Source of the DNA: Arthrobacter ramosus | GTDB lineage: Bacteria; Actinomycetota; Actinomycetes; Actinomycetales; Micrococcaceae | NCBI RefSeq assembly: GCF_039535095.1 | Contig: NZ_BAAAWN010000001.1 | Location: 3,472,001-3,536,000 of the forward strand | Direction: 5' to 3' | Length of the DNA: 64,000 nt | Shown here: in pieces, positions 53,257-62,985 of the stretch | How the letters are laid out: each line of letters starts with the position of its first letter | How positions within the stretch are numbered: the stretch's first letter is position 1 | Position numbers and translations under genes: made by a program | Notes under the pieces: generated by a model | What the model saw: the letters and a program-made list of their open reading frames with translations, nothing else | The model's database searches: none | What the model was told of the DNA's origin: nothing

Positions 53257-56200
53257 TGCTGTACTCCTTACGGAGGGAGTTTCGTTCTTTCAGGAGGCTG
53301 GCTTTCGGCCTGCGGGCAGGCATGGGGATGGCCAGCAGGACGGTCAATCCGATCACTACGGCCTGAAGAATGCTGAGCCAAGGCTCCCAAACGGTGGTGT
53401 AGCGGATCTCGATCTGGCCGCCTGTAGACGGCAAAGTGAATGCTTGGGCCCATCCGGACGTCGTCGGGCTCAGTTGGCGGCCATCCAACCAAGCGCTCCA
53501 ACCGGCGTCTGCCCGCTCAGCGAGCACTACCAGGCGTCCGTCCCCGCCTGCCGGGATGTTGCCGGCGGCAGAGGTTCCGAGCGAGGGCAAGAGGGCAACA
53601 ACGGCGCCCTTGGCATCCACCACCCTGACGCGGTGCGCCGTCTCGGCGTCGGCTGCGGCGGCTTGGTTGAGCGGCGTGACCCGCCACAGCCACCCCGAAT
53701 CGGTTTTGCCCACAGCCACCAGGCCGGGAACGGAATCGATCCGGTTGGCCGTCAGCTGGGCAGCGGCGTCTGCTGACTTCAGAACCACGAATCCGGCACC
53801 GAGCTGCTCAAGGCCGGGCCGGGGGTCCACGCCTGTTCCCGCGACAATCGTGGCTACGGCGTTCCGGATGGACGCGGTAGCGTCGTCGTCGGCCACGAGG
53901 CGTTCTTGTCCGGGTGATCCCACGATGGAACGTCCGGCGGCGATAGTCGAGAGCGAGTCCAAGGTAGTGCCGGCTCCGCGCATGAGGGATGACGTGTAGC
54001 CACCGTTCTCACCGGCGGTGATGACCAGCGTACGCGTCTGTTCCGGCCCCTGGCCGTGGTCGACGGCGGTGGCCGGCAAGGTGCCCTGCCCTGAGGGCTC
54101 GACCAGGCGCGGCGTGCCAAGCGCCCCGCTGGCCGAAGCCGAGGTGTCGGCACTGGCCAGGACATTCTGGGTTGCCCACAGGCCCATGCCGGCCAGGGGT
54201 CCGGCAATGAGGAAAAGCGTTGCTACAGCGGAGACGATTCGCACTGCTGCGCGCTGGACCGGGCGGCCATCCTCTGCCTTGGCTTTCAGCTGCAGGAGGC
54301 TATCGGCGCCGATCAACGCCGCTCCCAGGAACGCGAACCCGGCTGCGGAAACTGCCGGCCCCGTGAAGGGTGCGACGAGCAGGTCGCCGTCGACACCAGT
54401 CGCCACATGTCCGGCGAGCCATGCCCAGGCGAGGAGCAAAAGGGCCCCGGCCCAGAGGAAACGCGTGACGCGCGACCGCCTTCCGGGCACAAAGAGTGCG
54501 GCAATTGCCAGGAGCAGGACCGGGGCACCGAGCAGCAGGGCAAGCGCCAGCGCCCACGGAATACCCGACGGGCCGAAGAGTGCCAAGCCGGCCAAACCGC
54601 CGTTGACGTCGAATTTCAACGGTTGGCCAAGCAATTGCTGCCACAACGGTGCGGCTTCGAACCCCAGCGGGAGGCCTGGATCGGCCAGCATGGTGCGGGG
54701 CCGTTCAAGGACCGAGAGGACGTACGGTGCAAAGAGCGCGGCACTCGGAAGGAGTGACCACCAAATGGTCCGCCCGCGCCGCCCCAGGGCGATGCCGCAA
54801 AAAACAATGAGGACTGCAAAAGGAGGCAGCAGGGACGGTGCAGAGGCCGTCACCAAAGCCAGCGCCAGGCCGGCCGCAGCAGCAGCCGTCCACGATGGAG
54901 TGCCGTTGACGCCCGGCTTGCCCGTCAACGGCTTGGCTGCGGCGTAGCCGGATGGCTGGATCCGTTGGTGATTCAGCGCCGCGTCCCGGCCCAGGGCCGA
55001 TCCAGTGGCCCGGAAGAGGGCCAGCACCAGCAGGGGCATCGCCACGTGGGCCAGGAGGGCGCCGGCCCTTCCTTGGTTCAATGCGACTTGGAGGGCCGGC
55101 GCTCCGGCCCAGATCAGCGCGGCAATGAAACGATAGCGGCGCAGCGTGGTCATCGCCCCCGCGGCAAACCAGGCGCCCAGGCCTGACAGCGGCATGGCCA
55201 GCAACAACAGCCACACGATGGCTGCGCTGGAGGCGCCTCCTCCGAGCAATGACACAAGCCAGAGGATGTAGGCGAAGGGATCCCCGTGTCCGGGCAAGCC
55301 TGCACCCAGGCCAATCCACCACGTGGACGCGGACCGCCAGATGTCGCCTGCGGCGGACAACGGCAAGAGGCCTCCGCCCGTCACCCCGTTTGCCCCCAGG
55401 AGCCCCAACAGCCCCACGATGGAAGCGGCCAGCGCAACAAATCCGGCGGCCGCTGCGCCCGTGCCGATCCAACCCCGCTCATTCGTTGCGAGGGCCACGA
55501 AATCGTCACCGGCGTCGCCGCTCGGTTCCGGAGCCAGGGAATCCGTCTCCTGGAATTCGTCTGCGCCAATCGCCTCGACGAGGGAGCGGCGGTGGGCCCA
55601 AACCTCGCGCCGCGGAGTCTGCAGACCCTTGACCATCGACCGTGGCACGCGTCGCGTACGGGCCGCATTCCGCCTGGATCGCCAAACCGCCCCGGGACGG
55701 CCGAGCGCCGCAACGGTCGCGCCAAGCTGGGAAATTCCGTGACCGGGCTCTTTGACCAGGATGCTCAAGACGAGCCTGGCCATGCTTCCGAGCAACGCGC
55801 CGAGCGCGTGGAGCGGAACCTTCCAGGACGATGCGTGGGTGAGCCTCAAATGAACTTGGCTTTTTCGTGCGGCCGCAGGTGTCGCCAGGCTGTGGGGACG
55901 GTGCTCCACATGGAACATGCGCGCCGCCGGAACCACAACAACCCTGTTGCCCGCAAGCCAGTTGCGCCAGCAGAAATCGACGTCGTCTCCCACGCCCGGA
56001 AGCGCGGGGTCGAAGCCGCCCAGCTGCTCCCATGCATCGCGGCGGATCAGCATGCCTGCGGAATTCACCGCGAACGTGTCCGTGCGTCCGTCGTACTGGC
56101 CCTGATCGAGTTCATCAGCCTCAATGAGCGTCAGCCGTTCGGCCCAGCGGCTCGTGGACAGGCCGGCGTCGATGAGCCTGCGTTCCGCATTCCAGGCCAA

Positions 56201-56587
56201 CTGCTTGCAGCCGGCCACAGTGACCGAAGGAGCGCGCTCGACTGCCTGAAGCAGCTCGGCGAGTGCCTCCGGGGCGGGAGCGGCGTCGTCGTGCAACAAC
56301 CAGATCCATTCCGCGGTGCCCTGCTCCTGCGGAGGAGCGGAACGGGCCAGGCCGGCCATGACGGCCGCACCGAAACCTACTTTGTGCTCGCCCGTGCTGG
56401 TGACATTGGCCTTGCCGAGAGCCCGCTGCAGCAACGCCGCGGACTTGTCGCGGGAGCCCGTATCAATGCCAATGGCGGCATCTGCCGGACGCGTTTGGTC
56501 CAGCAGAGCCGCCAGGGTTCTGGGGAGATAGTTACCGCCGTCATGCGAGACGACGACGGCGGTAACGTGTACTGCCTTGAGAATCAG
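53249..56587 (-). CDS. Large membrane glycosyltransferase (GT2 plus multi-pass C-terminal part)
   Basis: The protein is about 1112 aa. The N-terminal GT2 domain starts VTAVVVSHDGGNYLPRTLAA and carries WLLHDDAAPAPEAL and GVGDDVDFCWR. Long multi-pass membrane regions follow, with an extracytoplasmic C-terminal part and a last helix (WLSILQAVVIGLTVLLAIPM). No ATG, GTG or TTG lies early enough to give the whole GT2 fold. The first such codon (TTG 56434) would delete the nucleotide-binding strand. A CTG at 56587 overlaps the whiB stop as CTGA and follows GAGGAAG, so it is proposed as start. The acceptor is unknown. Confidence 0.85.
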   Translation of the reverse strand: MILKAVHVTAVVVSHDGGNYLPRTLAALLDQTRPADAAIGIDTGSRDKSAALLQRALGKANVTSTGEHKVGFGAAVMAGLARSAPPQEQGTAEWIWLLHDDAAPAPEALAELLQAVERAPSVTVAGCKQLAWNAERRLIDAGLSTSRWAERLTLIEADELDQGQYDGRTDTFAVNSAGMLIRRDAWEQLGGFDPALPGVGDDVDFCWRNWLAGNRVVVVPAARMFHVEHRPHSLATPAAARKSQVHLRLTHASSWKVPLHALGALLGSMARLVLSILVKEPGHGISQLGATVAALGRPGAVWRSRRNAARTRRVPRSMVKGLQTPRREVWAHRRSLVEAIGADEFQETDSLAPEPSGDAGDDFVALATNERGWIGTGAAAAGFVALAASIVGLLGLLGANGVTGGGLLPLSAAGDIWRSASTWWIGLGAGLPGHGDPFAYILWLVSLLGGGASSAAIVWLLLLAMPLSGLGAWFAAGAMTTLRRYRFIAALIWAGAPALQVALNQGRAGALLAHVAMPLLVLALFRATGSALGRDAALNHQRIQPSGYAAAKPLTGKPGVNGTPSWTAAAAAGLALALVTASAPSLLPPFAVLIVFCGIALGRRGRTIWWSLLPSAALFAPYVLSVLERPRTMLADPGLPLGFEAAPLWQQLLGQPLKFDVNGGLAGLALFGPSGIPWALALALLLGAPVLLLAIAALFVPGRRSRVTRFLWAGALLLLAWAWLAGHVATGVDGDLLVAPFTGPAVSAAGFAFLGAALIGADSLLQLKAKAEDGRPVQRAAVRIVSAVATLFLIAGPLAGMGLWATQNVLASADTSASASGALGTPRLVEPSGQGTLPATAVDHGQGPEQTRTLVITAGENGGYTSSLMRGAGTTLDSLSTIAAGRSIVGSPGQERLVADDDATASIRNAVATIVAGTGVDPRPGLEQLGAGFVVLKSADAAAQLTANRIDSVPGLVAVGKTDSGWLWRVTPLNQAAAADAETAHRVRVVDAKGAVVALLPSLGTSAAGNIPAGGDGRLVVLAERADAGWSAWLDGRQLSPTTSGWAQAFTLPSTGGQIEIRYTTVWEPWLSILQAVVIGLTVLLAIPMPARRPKASLLKERNSLRKEYSSV

Positions 56588-57168
56588 ACCGCTCGCTTCC
56601 TCAGCCTGCGGCGTTCACGCTCGGAGAGCCCGCCCCAGATACCAAAACGTTCATCGTTGGCGAGTGCGTATTCAAGGCACTGCGAACGGACATTGCACGC
56701 ACCGCAAACCTTTTTGGCATCCCGTGTGGAGCCGCCCTTCTCTGGGAAGAACGCCTCCGGATCCGTCTGGGCGCACAAGGCGTCCGTCTGCCAGCCGAGT
56801 TCGCCTTCGTCGTCGAAGTCCCCCTGGCCCGGAAGCCCGATCCACACCGGCTGGGCCGGACGGTCGAGCGGACGGCGCAGCTCCATGGGGGGATCGTCGA
56901 GATCGTCCTCCGGATCGACCGGCTTGCCTCCCACAAGAGCCTCGTGGGCAGCAAGAAAGGCTGTTGCCTCGTCTTCCAGCGACTCCCGAGTGGTCTCTAT
57001 ATAGCGGTCCGCCGCCTGCGGATCTGCCGGGTCAACATACCAATCCCCCGGAACTTCGCGCGACCGGTACTTCACCGACGCATATTCCGCGACGACTGCA
57101 TCTTCCTGGATACGCAACGCTTGCCCCATGGCGTCCCTCCTGATGTGTGCAGCTGCTGCCGTGCTCAT
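56584..57168 (-). CDS. WhiB-family iron-sulfur transcription factor
   Basis: The 194-aa protein has the four WhiB cysteines in DALCAQTDPEAFFPEKGG and KKVCGACNVRSQCLEYAL, then the GIWGG turn and a basic tail ERRRLRKRAV. It binds a [4Fe-4S] cluster and interacts with the housekeeping sigma factor. The N-terminal part of about 110 residues is longer than the core; an internal ATG (MGQALRIQEDAV) could be the start. Position before the giant GT2 fits the WhiB2/WhmD lineage, which controls cell division, but this assignment is tentative. Its stop overlaps the next start. Confidence 0.9.
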   Translation of the reverse strand: MSTAAAAHIRRDAMGQALRIQEDAVVAEYASVKYRSREVPGDWYVDPADPQAADRYIETTRESLEDEATAFLAAHEALVGGKPVDPEDDLDDPPMELRRPLDRPAQPVWIGLPGQGDFDDEGELGWQTDALCAQTDPEAFFPEKGGSTRDAKKVCGACNVRSQCLEYALANDERFGIWGGLSERERRRLRKRAV

Positions 57169-57496
57169 TCGGTACTCGGTTATGTACCCGATACTCCCGC
57201 AGCGGCGTTCGATATCTAATTACACGCGTGTAACTACCGTGCCGTCAAGCCACGCCGGGATAATAATCAACTTTCCGTACTAACTACCGTCACGCCACGC
57301 CCGCGATTTTTTCGCCCCACCCGCGCACACCCGGCGAAAAACGGAAGCTTCACATCACTTAAGATGTATTTTCATTGAATTTCAGGGAAATCACTTGACC
57401 CCTTGAGCGCCGCACTGCGGCCGCCCCCTTGGCCCTATGTGTTGCAACTCACACGGCCCCGACGGCGGGCCGGACGCCCCGTGGCAAGATGTAGCC
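57169..57496. other. whiB / TIGR03089 divergent regulatory region
   Basis: No gene seen in 328 bp. It contains a perfect palindrome TTACACGCGTGTAA (57220-57233), two direct repeats starting TAACTACCGT and ending near CACGCC (57231 and 57281), and an AT-rich TAATAAT at about 57260. It should hold promoters for whiB (minus) and the plus-strand gene. Confidence 0.6.
57220..57233. promoter_or_regulatory. 14-bp perfect palindrome upstream of whiB
   Basis: TTACACGCGTGTAA is a perfect dyad 52 bp before the whiB start codon. It overlaps the first of two TAACTACCGT direct repeats, 50 bp apart. The binding factor is unknown. Confidence 0.55.
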
Positions 57497-58195
57497 ATGA
57501 GCACCCCCGCGATGAACCTGATGGCAGCCCTGCGTTCCGGACACGCCACATCCCCACGCCTGACCTGGTACGGGCCTTACGCCGAACGGGTGGAGCTCTC
57601 GGGGCGGGTCCTGGACAATTGGGTGGCCAAGACCAGCAACCTGCTCCAGGACGAGTTCGACGCCGAACCAGGCATGAGCCTTCGCTTGGACCTGCCGGCC
57701 CATTGGAAATCCCTCGTGTGGGCGCTGGCCGGGTGGCAGCTGGGCATGGAGCTGGTGCTCGACGGCGGCAGCGCCGATTTGCTTGTCACGGACACCCCCG
57801 ACGTCGGAGCGGGAGCCGGCTTTGACGCCGTCGTCGCCGTGCCGCTTGCGGCACTCGCGATGCGCTGGCCGGGAGAGCTGCCGGTCGGCGTCGTGGACTA
57901 CGCGGCTGAAGTCCGGTCCCACGGCGACGTGTTCATGGCGCACGCCGAACCGGACGCCGCACTTCCGGCCCTGCGCCGCCCTGAAACCGGACACTCGCAC
58001 GGCGAATTGCTGGACAGCTTCGCCAAGGAACATGACGCCGGCGTCCGCCTGCTGGTCCGCGCGGCCGACGGTTTGGAGTCGGCCCTCGCGGACGCACTGG
58101 GCGCGTGGAACAAGGACGGTTCAGTAGTCCTGGTGCACCCGGACGTTGACGTCACCCAGCACCTGCTGGACAACGAGCGCGTCAGCGGCGCTTGA
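57497..58195 (+). CDS. TIGR03089 family protein
   Basis: This 232-aa protein resembles the N-terminal part of AMP-binding enzymes: PRLTWYGPYAERVELSGRVLDNW at the start and SLRLDLPAHWKSLVWALAGWQLG. It lacks the adenylation core motifs. This fits family TIGR03089, of unknown function, found in actinobacteria next to whiB and purK genes. ATG at 57497 is used; upstream in-frame codons are unlikely. Its 3' end overlaps the convergent gtrA gene by 14 bp. Confidence 0.82.
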   Translation: MSTPAMNLMAALRSGHATSPRLTWYGPYAERVELSGRVLDNWVAKTSNLLQDEFDAEPGMSLRLDLPAHWKSLVWALAGWQLGMELVLDGGSADLLVTDTPDVGAGAGFDAVVAVPLAALAMRWPGELPVGVVDYAAEVRSHGDVFMAHAEPDAALPALRRPETGHSHGELLDSFAKEHDAGVRLLVRAADGLESALADALGAWNKDGSVVLVHPDVDVTQHLLDNERVSGA

Positions 58196-58754
58196 CCGCG
58201 TCTTCGCCTTCATCGGAGCTAACCGCGGCGCTTGCGGCATGGATGGCCTTGGCCTTGGCCTTGTGGTGGGCTTCGATGATCTCGTGGTCATGCGAGAAGG
58301 CCGGCTCTTCGTCGAGCTCCTTGTTGAACACCAGGAAGCGGTAGGCAAAGAAGCGCACCACGGTGGCCACGAGGATGCCGACCACTCCGGCAGCGAACAG
58401 GACGTTCTTGTCCTGGATGTTCATGCCGTATTTGGCGATGGCGGTCAGGCCGGTGGAGATACCGATGCCAATGCCGTTGATGATGATGAACATCGCGAAC
58501 TCGCGCACCACGTTCGCCTGGCGGCGGTGGCGGAAGGTCCAGAAACGGTTGGCGATCCAGGAGAACACCGTGGCCACGGTGGCGCCGACGAAACGGGCCT
58601 TCGCCTCACTGTCCGACATCGGGCCGTGCATGAGATAGTAGGTCAAACCGTTATCTATGACGAACGCAACACCGCCGACAGCGCCGAACTTCGCTACTTC
58701 GCGCCAAAAGAGCGAGGCGAGCCCGCGCATGCGATCTGCAAGTGTGTTGATCAT
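58182..58754 (-). CDS. GtrA-family membrane protein
   Basis: The 190-aa protein has four membrane helices and the GtrA signature (FGAVGGVAFVIDNGLTYYLM, FSWIANRFWTFRHRR). GtrA proteins are thought to flip polyprenyl-phosphate sugars or assist surface glycosylation. ATG at 58754 follows GGAGGGTC closely. The longer open frame upstream is a shadow of purK. The C-terminal tail of about 45 residues is charged. Confidence 0.9.
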   Translation of the reverse strand: MINTLADRMRGLASLFWREVAKFGAVGGVAFVIDNGLTYYLMHGPMSDSEAKARFVGATVATVFSWIANRFWTFRHRRQANVVREFAMFIIINGIGIGISTGLTAIAKYGMNIQDKNVLFAAGVVGILVATVVRFFAYRFLVFNKELDEEPAFSHDHEIIEAHHKAKAKAIHAASAAVSSDEGEDAVKRR

Positions 58755-58925
58755 GACCCTCCATGGCCGTTGTTCTAGGGGGCCGATGGGCCGAAGCCTC
58801 CATTTTAGCTCCGATTTCTTGGAGCTTGCCCAATTATTCCGTGCCAACGGCCTCGAACCGGGTCCCAAGGACCCGGCGGCGGGCAGAATCTGGGAACCAG
58901 CTGCTGGTTCGGTAGGCTGAACCTT

Positions 58926-60113
58926 GTGACTTTTCCTGTAATCGGCGTGGTGGGCGGCGGCCAGCTCGCACGAATGATGGCCCCGGCCGCAACCGCCCTT
59001 GGCTTTGAACTCCGGGTCCTTGCCGAAGGTGAGGACGTTTCCGCGGTCCAGGCCGTGGCAACGGCTCCCATCGGCGACTACAAGGACCTCGCCGCCCTCC
59101 TTGAATTCTCGGAGGGCTTGGACGTCATGACCTTCGACCACGAGCACGTCCCCACCGAGCACCTGAGGGCCCTGATCGAGGCCGGAGTCAACGTCCAGCC
59201 CGGCCCCGATGCCCTGGTGCACGCGCAGGACAAACTCGTGATGCGAGCCGCGATCGACCGCCTCGGGCTCCCCAATCCGGCGTGGGCTTCCGTCGACAGC
59301 GTCGAAGACCTCGTGGCTTTCGGCGAACAGACCGGCTGGCCGATCGTCTTGAAGACCCCCCGCGGGGGCTATGACGGCAAGGGCGTGCGCATCGTCCATT
59401 CCGCCGACGACGCCCGGAGCACGACGGACTGGTTCGAAGCCATGAGCCCGCTATTGGCCGAAGAGAAGGTTGACTTCAGCCGCGAGCTTTCCGCGCTCGT
59501 TGCGAGGACCCCCGACGGCGAATCCCGCGCTTGGCCGGTTGTCCACACTGTCCAGGTGGACGGCGTCTGCGACGAAGTGATTGCGCCGGCCCAGGACATT
59601 CCCGTGGAGGTCGCTGCGGCAGCCGAAGAGGCAGCGCTGCGAATCGCCAATGAACTCGGAGTCACGGGCGTCATGGCGGCCGAACTCTTCGAAACGCCCG
59701 GCGTCGGAGTCGGGTTCCTGGTCAACGAACTCGCCATGCGGCCGCACAACACCGGCCACTGGACGCAGGACGGCTCCGTCACCAGCCAGTTTGAACAGCA
59801 CTTGCGCGCAGTCCTCAACCTCCCGCTCGGTGCCACCGACGCCCTGGGTGCGGTGGTTGTCATGAAGAACTTCCTGGGCGGCGACAACCAGGATCTCTAC
59901 AGCGCCTACCCCCAGGCCCTCGCCTACGAACCGGCTGCAAAGGTCCACTGCTACGGCAAGTCCGTGCGGGCCGGCCGCAAGATCGGGCACGTGAACCTCG
60001 TCGGCAACTCGACTGCAGACGTCGACTCCATCCGACACCGCGCCACCGTTGTGGCCGACATCATCCGCAACGGCCGCATGCCGGCCGAGACCACCTCCGG
60101 AGAAACCGCATGA
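58926..60113 (+). CDS. purK: N5-carboxyaminoimidazole ribonucleotide synthase
   Basis: The 395-aa ATP-grasp enzyme uses ATP and bicarbonate to carboxylate AIR. It has [16 protein letters not shown] at the N-terminus, ATP-grasp [17 protein letters not shown], and the C-terminal [20 protein letters not shown] start at 58926. It overlaps purE by 4 bp (ATGA), so the two steps of de novo purine synthesis are coupled. Confidence 0.96.
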   Translation: MTFPVIGVVGGGQLARMMAPAATALGFELRVLAEGEDVSAVQAVATAPIGDYKDLAALLEFSEGLDVMTFDHEHVPTEHLRALIEAGVNVQPGPDALVHAQDKLVMRAAIDRLGLPNPAWASVDSVEDLVAFGEQTGWPIVLKTPRGGYDGKGVRIVHSADDARSTTDWFEAMSPLLAEEKVDFSRELSALVARTPDGESRAWPVVHTVQVDGVCDEVIAPAQDIPVEVAAAAEEAALRIANELGVTGVMAAELFETPGVGVGFLVNELAMRPHNTGHWTQDGSVTSQFEQHLRAVLNLPLGATDALGAVVVMKNFLGGDNQDLYSAYPQALAYEPAAKVHCYGKSVRAGRKIGHVNLVGNSTADVDSIRHRATVVADIIRNGRMPAETTSGETA

Positions 60114-60703
60114 GCGTAGAAAACACCGATGCCGAAAACGCGGGTGCGGCGAACGCAACCCCGATCGTAGGACTCGTCATGGGCTCCGACTCCGACTGGC
60201 CCGTCATGGAAGCTGCAGCGGACGCCCTGGCCGAATTCGGCATCCCCTTCGAAGCCGACGTCGTCTCCGCCCACCGCATGCCCACGGAAATGATCCGCTA
60301 CGGCCAGAACGCCCATGAGCGCGGCATCCGCGTCATCATCGCCGGAGCAGGCGGCGCAGCCCATCTGCCGGGCATGCTCGCCTCCGTCACCCCGCTGCCC
60401 GTCATCGGCGTCCCGGTACCGCTGAAGACCCTGGATGGCATGGATTCCTTGCTGTCCATCGTTCAGATGCCCGCCGGCGTTCCCGTAGCTACCGTCTCCA
60501 TCGGCGGCGCCCGCAACGCCGGCCTCCTCGCCGTGCGCGTGCTGGCGTCCGGAACCGATGAGCTGGCCGTCCGGCTTCGCGGCCAGCTGCTCGAATTCGC
60601 CCAGGAGCTCAACAACACCGCCACCGAAAAAGGGGCCAGGCTCCGCGACAAGGTCGCCGAAGTCTTCTCCACCGCGAACGTCTCCGCCCGCAGCAGCCGC
60701 TAA
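60110..60703 (+). CDS. purE: N5-carboxyaminoimidazole ribonucleotide mutase
   Basis: This 197-aa class I PurE converts N5-CAIR to CAIR. Signature parts are [25 protein letters not shown] and [13 protein letters not shown], including the conserved His of SAHR. Short N- and C-terminal extensions flank the core. It follows purK with an ATGA overlap. The 15 bp around its stop codon are repeated directly 19 bp downstream. Confidence 0.96.
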   Translation: MSVENTDAENAGAANATPIVGLVMGSDSDWPVMEAAADALAEFGIPFEADVVSAHRMPTEMIRYGQNAHERGIRVIIAGAGGAAHLPGMLASVTPLPVIGVPVPLKTLDGMDSLLSIVQMPAGVPVATVSIGGARNAGLLAVRVLASGTDELAVRLRGQLLEFAQELNNTATEKGARLRDKVAEVFSTANVSARSSR

Positions 60704-60779
60704 GAGCCCAGGCAGCCGCTAAGAGCTCATCCCCGGCAATCCCGAAAGAACCGTCCCGCAATGACAAGGATTCCCTGCC

Positions 60780-62030
60780 GTGTACCAGCTTGAGAATGTT
60801 CTCCGCCCCTATGCATGGGGATCGACGACGGCGATCGCCGCTCTGCTGGGAAGGCCCGCCTCGGGCGGTCCGGAGGCGGAGTTGTGGATCGGAGCGCACC
60901 CGGACTCGCCGTCCGTGGCCACCCGTCCGGACGGGTCTTCCGTCGCTTTGGACGCGCTGATCAGCGTGGATCCTGTGCACTTCCTTGGTGAAACGAGCGT
61001 GGCTGAATTCGGTCCCCGCTTGCCGTTCCTCACCAAGCTCCTTGCAGCCGACAAGCCCCTGTCCTTGCAGGTCCACCCCCGCCTGCAGCAGGCCAGGGAC
61101 GGCTTCGCGAAGGAAAATGCCGCAGGTATGGCGGCGGACGCACCTGAGCGCAACTACCGCGACGACAACCACAAGCCGGAGATGATCTTCGCGCTGACCC
61201 CGTTTCACGCCCTCTGCGGTTTCCGTCCCGCCGCCGATTCGCAGCGTGTCTTCGAGCACCTCGCGACCCTCCTGGACCTTGCCGCCGTCGACGTTCCTGA
61301 CGTCATCACGGGAGTCATCGCGGACCTCTCCGGGTCCGATGAGCCCTCGGCACTCAAAGCTGCGTTCACCCGGCTGATTACCGGCGGGGATGCCGTCTCC
61401 GCAGCGACGGATCAGGTGGTTTCCATCCTGAAGTCGGGCGCGCCGATGGGTCAGCACGCCACGGAACTCTCCACGTTGGTGGACATCAACAGTGAGTTCC
61501 CTGGCGATCCCGGTGTCCTGATTTCCTTGCTCTTGAATCTTGTCTTCCTGTCCCCGGGCGAATCGGTGTACCTTCCGGGCGGAAACGTCCACGCATACCT
61601 GAAAGGCCTCGGCGTGGAGGTGATGGCGGCTTCGGACAACGTGCTCCGTGGCGGCCTCACTCCCAAGCACGTCGATGTCCCCGAACTCCTGAAGACCATC
61701 GAATTCGCTTCCCTCGGCGTACCGCGCATCGAGCCCAGGACCTCCGGATTCGGCCAGGATCTTTACGTGCCGCCGTTCCGGGAATTCCAGCTCCAGCGCA
61801 TCGAGTTGGCTCCCGGAGCGGAACCGGTGCCGATGGCCCAGGCCGGTCCCGCCGTCGTCGTCGTGGTTTCGGGTTCCGTCGTGCTCGACTCCCCCAAGAG
61901 CGAGCTCGCCGTGGAGCGCGGCGGAAGTGCGTTCATCCCGGCATCCGAAGAGCCCGTCATGGTGCACCCGGTTGCCGGCGCAACGGGAACCAGCGTCGCC
62001 TTTGCCGTCACAACAGGCCTCGGGAACTAG
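60780..62030 (+). CDS. manA: Mannose-6-phosphate isomerase, class I
   Basis: The 416-aa enzyme interconverts fructose-6-phosphate and mannose-6-phosphate, supplying GDP-mannose for glycosylation and cell wall mannans. Zinc ligands lie in LSLQVHPRLQQA, DNHKPEMIFALT and LPGGNVHAYLKGLG. GTG start at 60780. It could feed mannose to the O-mannosyltransferase elsewhere in the window. It follows purE by 76 bp. Confidence 0.95.
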   Translation: MYQLENVLRPYAWGSTTAIAALLGRPASGGPEAELWIGAHPDSPSVATRPDGSSVALDALISVDPVHFLGETSVAEFGPRLPFLTKLLAADKPLSLQVHPRLQQARDGFAKENAAGMAADAPERNYRDDNHKPEMIFALTPFHALCGFRPAADSQRVFEHLATLLDLAAVDVPDVITGVIADLSGSDEPSALKAAFTRLITGGDAVSAATDQVVSILKSGAPMGQHATELSTLVDINSEFPGDPGVLISLLLNLVFLSPGESVYLPGGNVHAYLKGLGVEVMAASDNVLRGGLTPKHVDVPELLKTIEFASLGVPRIEPRTSGFGQDLYVPPFREFQLQRIELAPGAEPVPMAQAGPAVVVVVSGSVVLDSPKSELAVERGGSAFIPASEEPVMVHPVAGATGTSVAFAVTTGLGN

Positions 62031-62033
62031 ACG

Positions 62034-62969
62034 GTGGAGTACTTCCTGCAGACGCCCGCATGGGCGTCCTTCCAGCGATCCCTCGGCCGTACCGTGCACG
62101 AGGAGTCCGGCCCGGGGTGGCGTTTCCTCGCTGTGGAGGAAAGGAACCCTGGCGGCAAGGTCATCTACACGCCTTACGGACCCGTGGCCGACTCATTGGA
62201 GGCCTTTGACGAAGCCGTAGCCGCACTTGTGGCGATAGCGCGCCGCAGCCGGGCGGTGTTTGTCCGGATGGAACCCGTCACCGCCGGGTTCGAAGCCGCC
62301 GACGCCGGTGCGGTACTGCGGGAACGAGGCCTGCAGCCGGCGCCGTCCAACCAGCAGCCGGAATTGAGCTGGATCGTGGATCTGGACGGCGACTTCAATG
62401 ACGTCCTCGCGGGCATGAAACCCACAAACCGGAACCTGTACCGCAACATCCACAAGAAGGGTGTCACCTTCCGGTCCTCGCAGGATCCTGAAGACATCTC
62501 GGTCCTTCTCGACTTCCTGCACATGACCGCGGCACGCAACGGCTTCAAGCCGCAGAGCGACGACTACCTGACCTCAGTGGCGCGCTCCCTCATGCCAGCC
62601 GGTGCCGGCACCCTGTTCATCGCCGAACTCGAGGGCGAGCCGATTGCTGCCGCCTTGGCGTACGACTCCGCCGACACGCGTACCTACGCCCACGCGGCAC
62701 TCGATGACACGCACCGCAAGCTCAGCGCGGGCATTCCGTTGCTCGTAACGCTCATGGCGGATGCCAAGGACAAGGGACTCAAGCACGTGGACCTGTGGGG
62801 CGTGGCCCCGGAGGACGAGCCCGACCACAAGTGGGCCGGATTCACCGCCTTCAAGAAGTCCTTCGGGGGCCGGGAAATCGCCTACCCGGGCACATGGGAC
62901 CTTCCCGTCAACAAGCTCCGCTACGGCGCCTACCAAGTGGCCCGGAAGCTGCGCGAAAAGCTGCGCTGA
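62034..62969 (+). CDS. FemX/FemAB-family peptidoglycan bridge aminoacyltransferase
   Basis: The 311-aa protein has the double GNAT fold of Fem ligases: PAWASFQRSLGRTVHEE at the start, MKPTNRNLYRNIHKKGV, and VDLWGVAPEDEPDHKWAGFT with KKSFGGREIAYPGTWDLP at the C-terminus. These enzymes add amino acids from aminoacyl-tRNA to the lipid II stem to build interpeptide bridges. The coiled-coil arm of staphylococcal FemA is absent, as is common for actinobacteria. GTG at 62034 lies 3 bp after manA, so they are coupled. Confidence 0.92.
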   Translation: MEYFLQTPAWASFQRSLGRTVHEESGPGWRFLAVEERNPGGKVIYTPYGPVADSLEAFDEAVAALVAIARRSRAVFVRMEPVTAGFEAADAGAVLRERGLQPAPSNQQPELSWIVDLDGDFNDVLAGMKPTNRNLYRNIHKKGVTFRSSQDPEDISVLLDFLHMTAARNGFKPQSDDYLTSVARSLMPAGAGTLFIAELEGEPIAAALAYDSADTRTYAHAALDDTHRKLSAGIPLLVTLMADAKDKGLKHVDLWGVAPEDEPDHKWAGFTAFKKSFGGREIAYPGTWDLPVNKLRYGAYQVARKLREKLR

Positions 62970-62985
62970 CGCTTCTCCTTCTCCG

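Noticed and set aside
57170..57198. TACTCG/TACCCG words near the whiB start as another LAL operator
   Set aside because: No dyad with 3-bp spacer, no ATACG element at 19-20 bp, and one word overlaps the whiB ribosome-binding region; probably chance.
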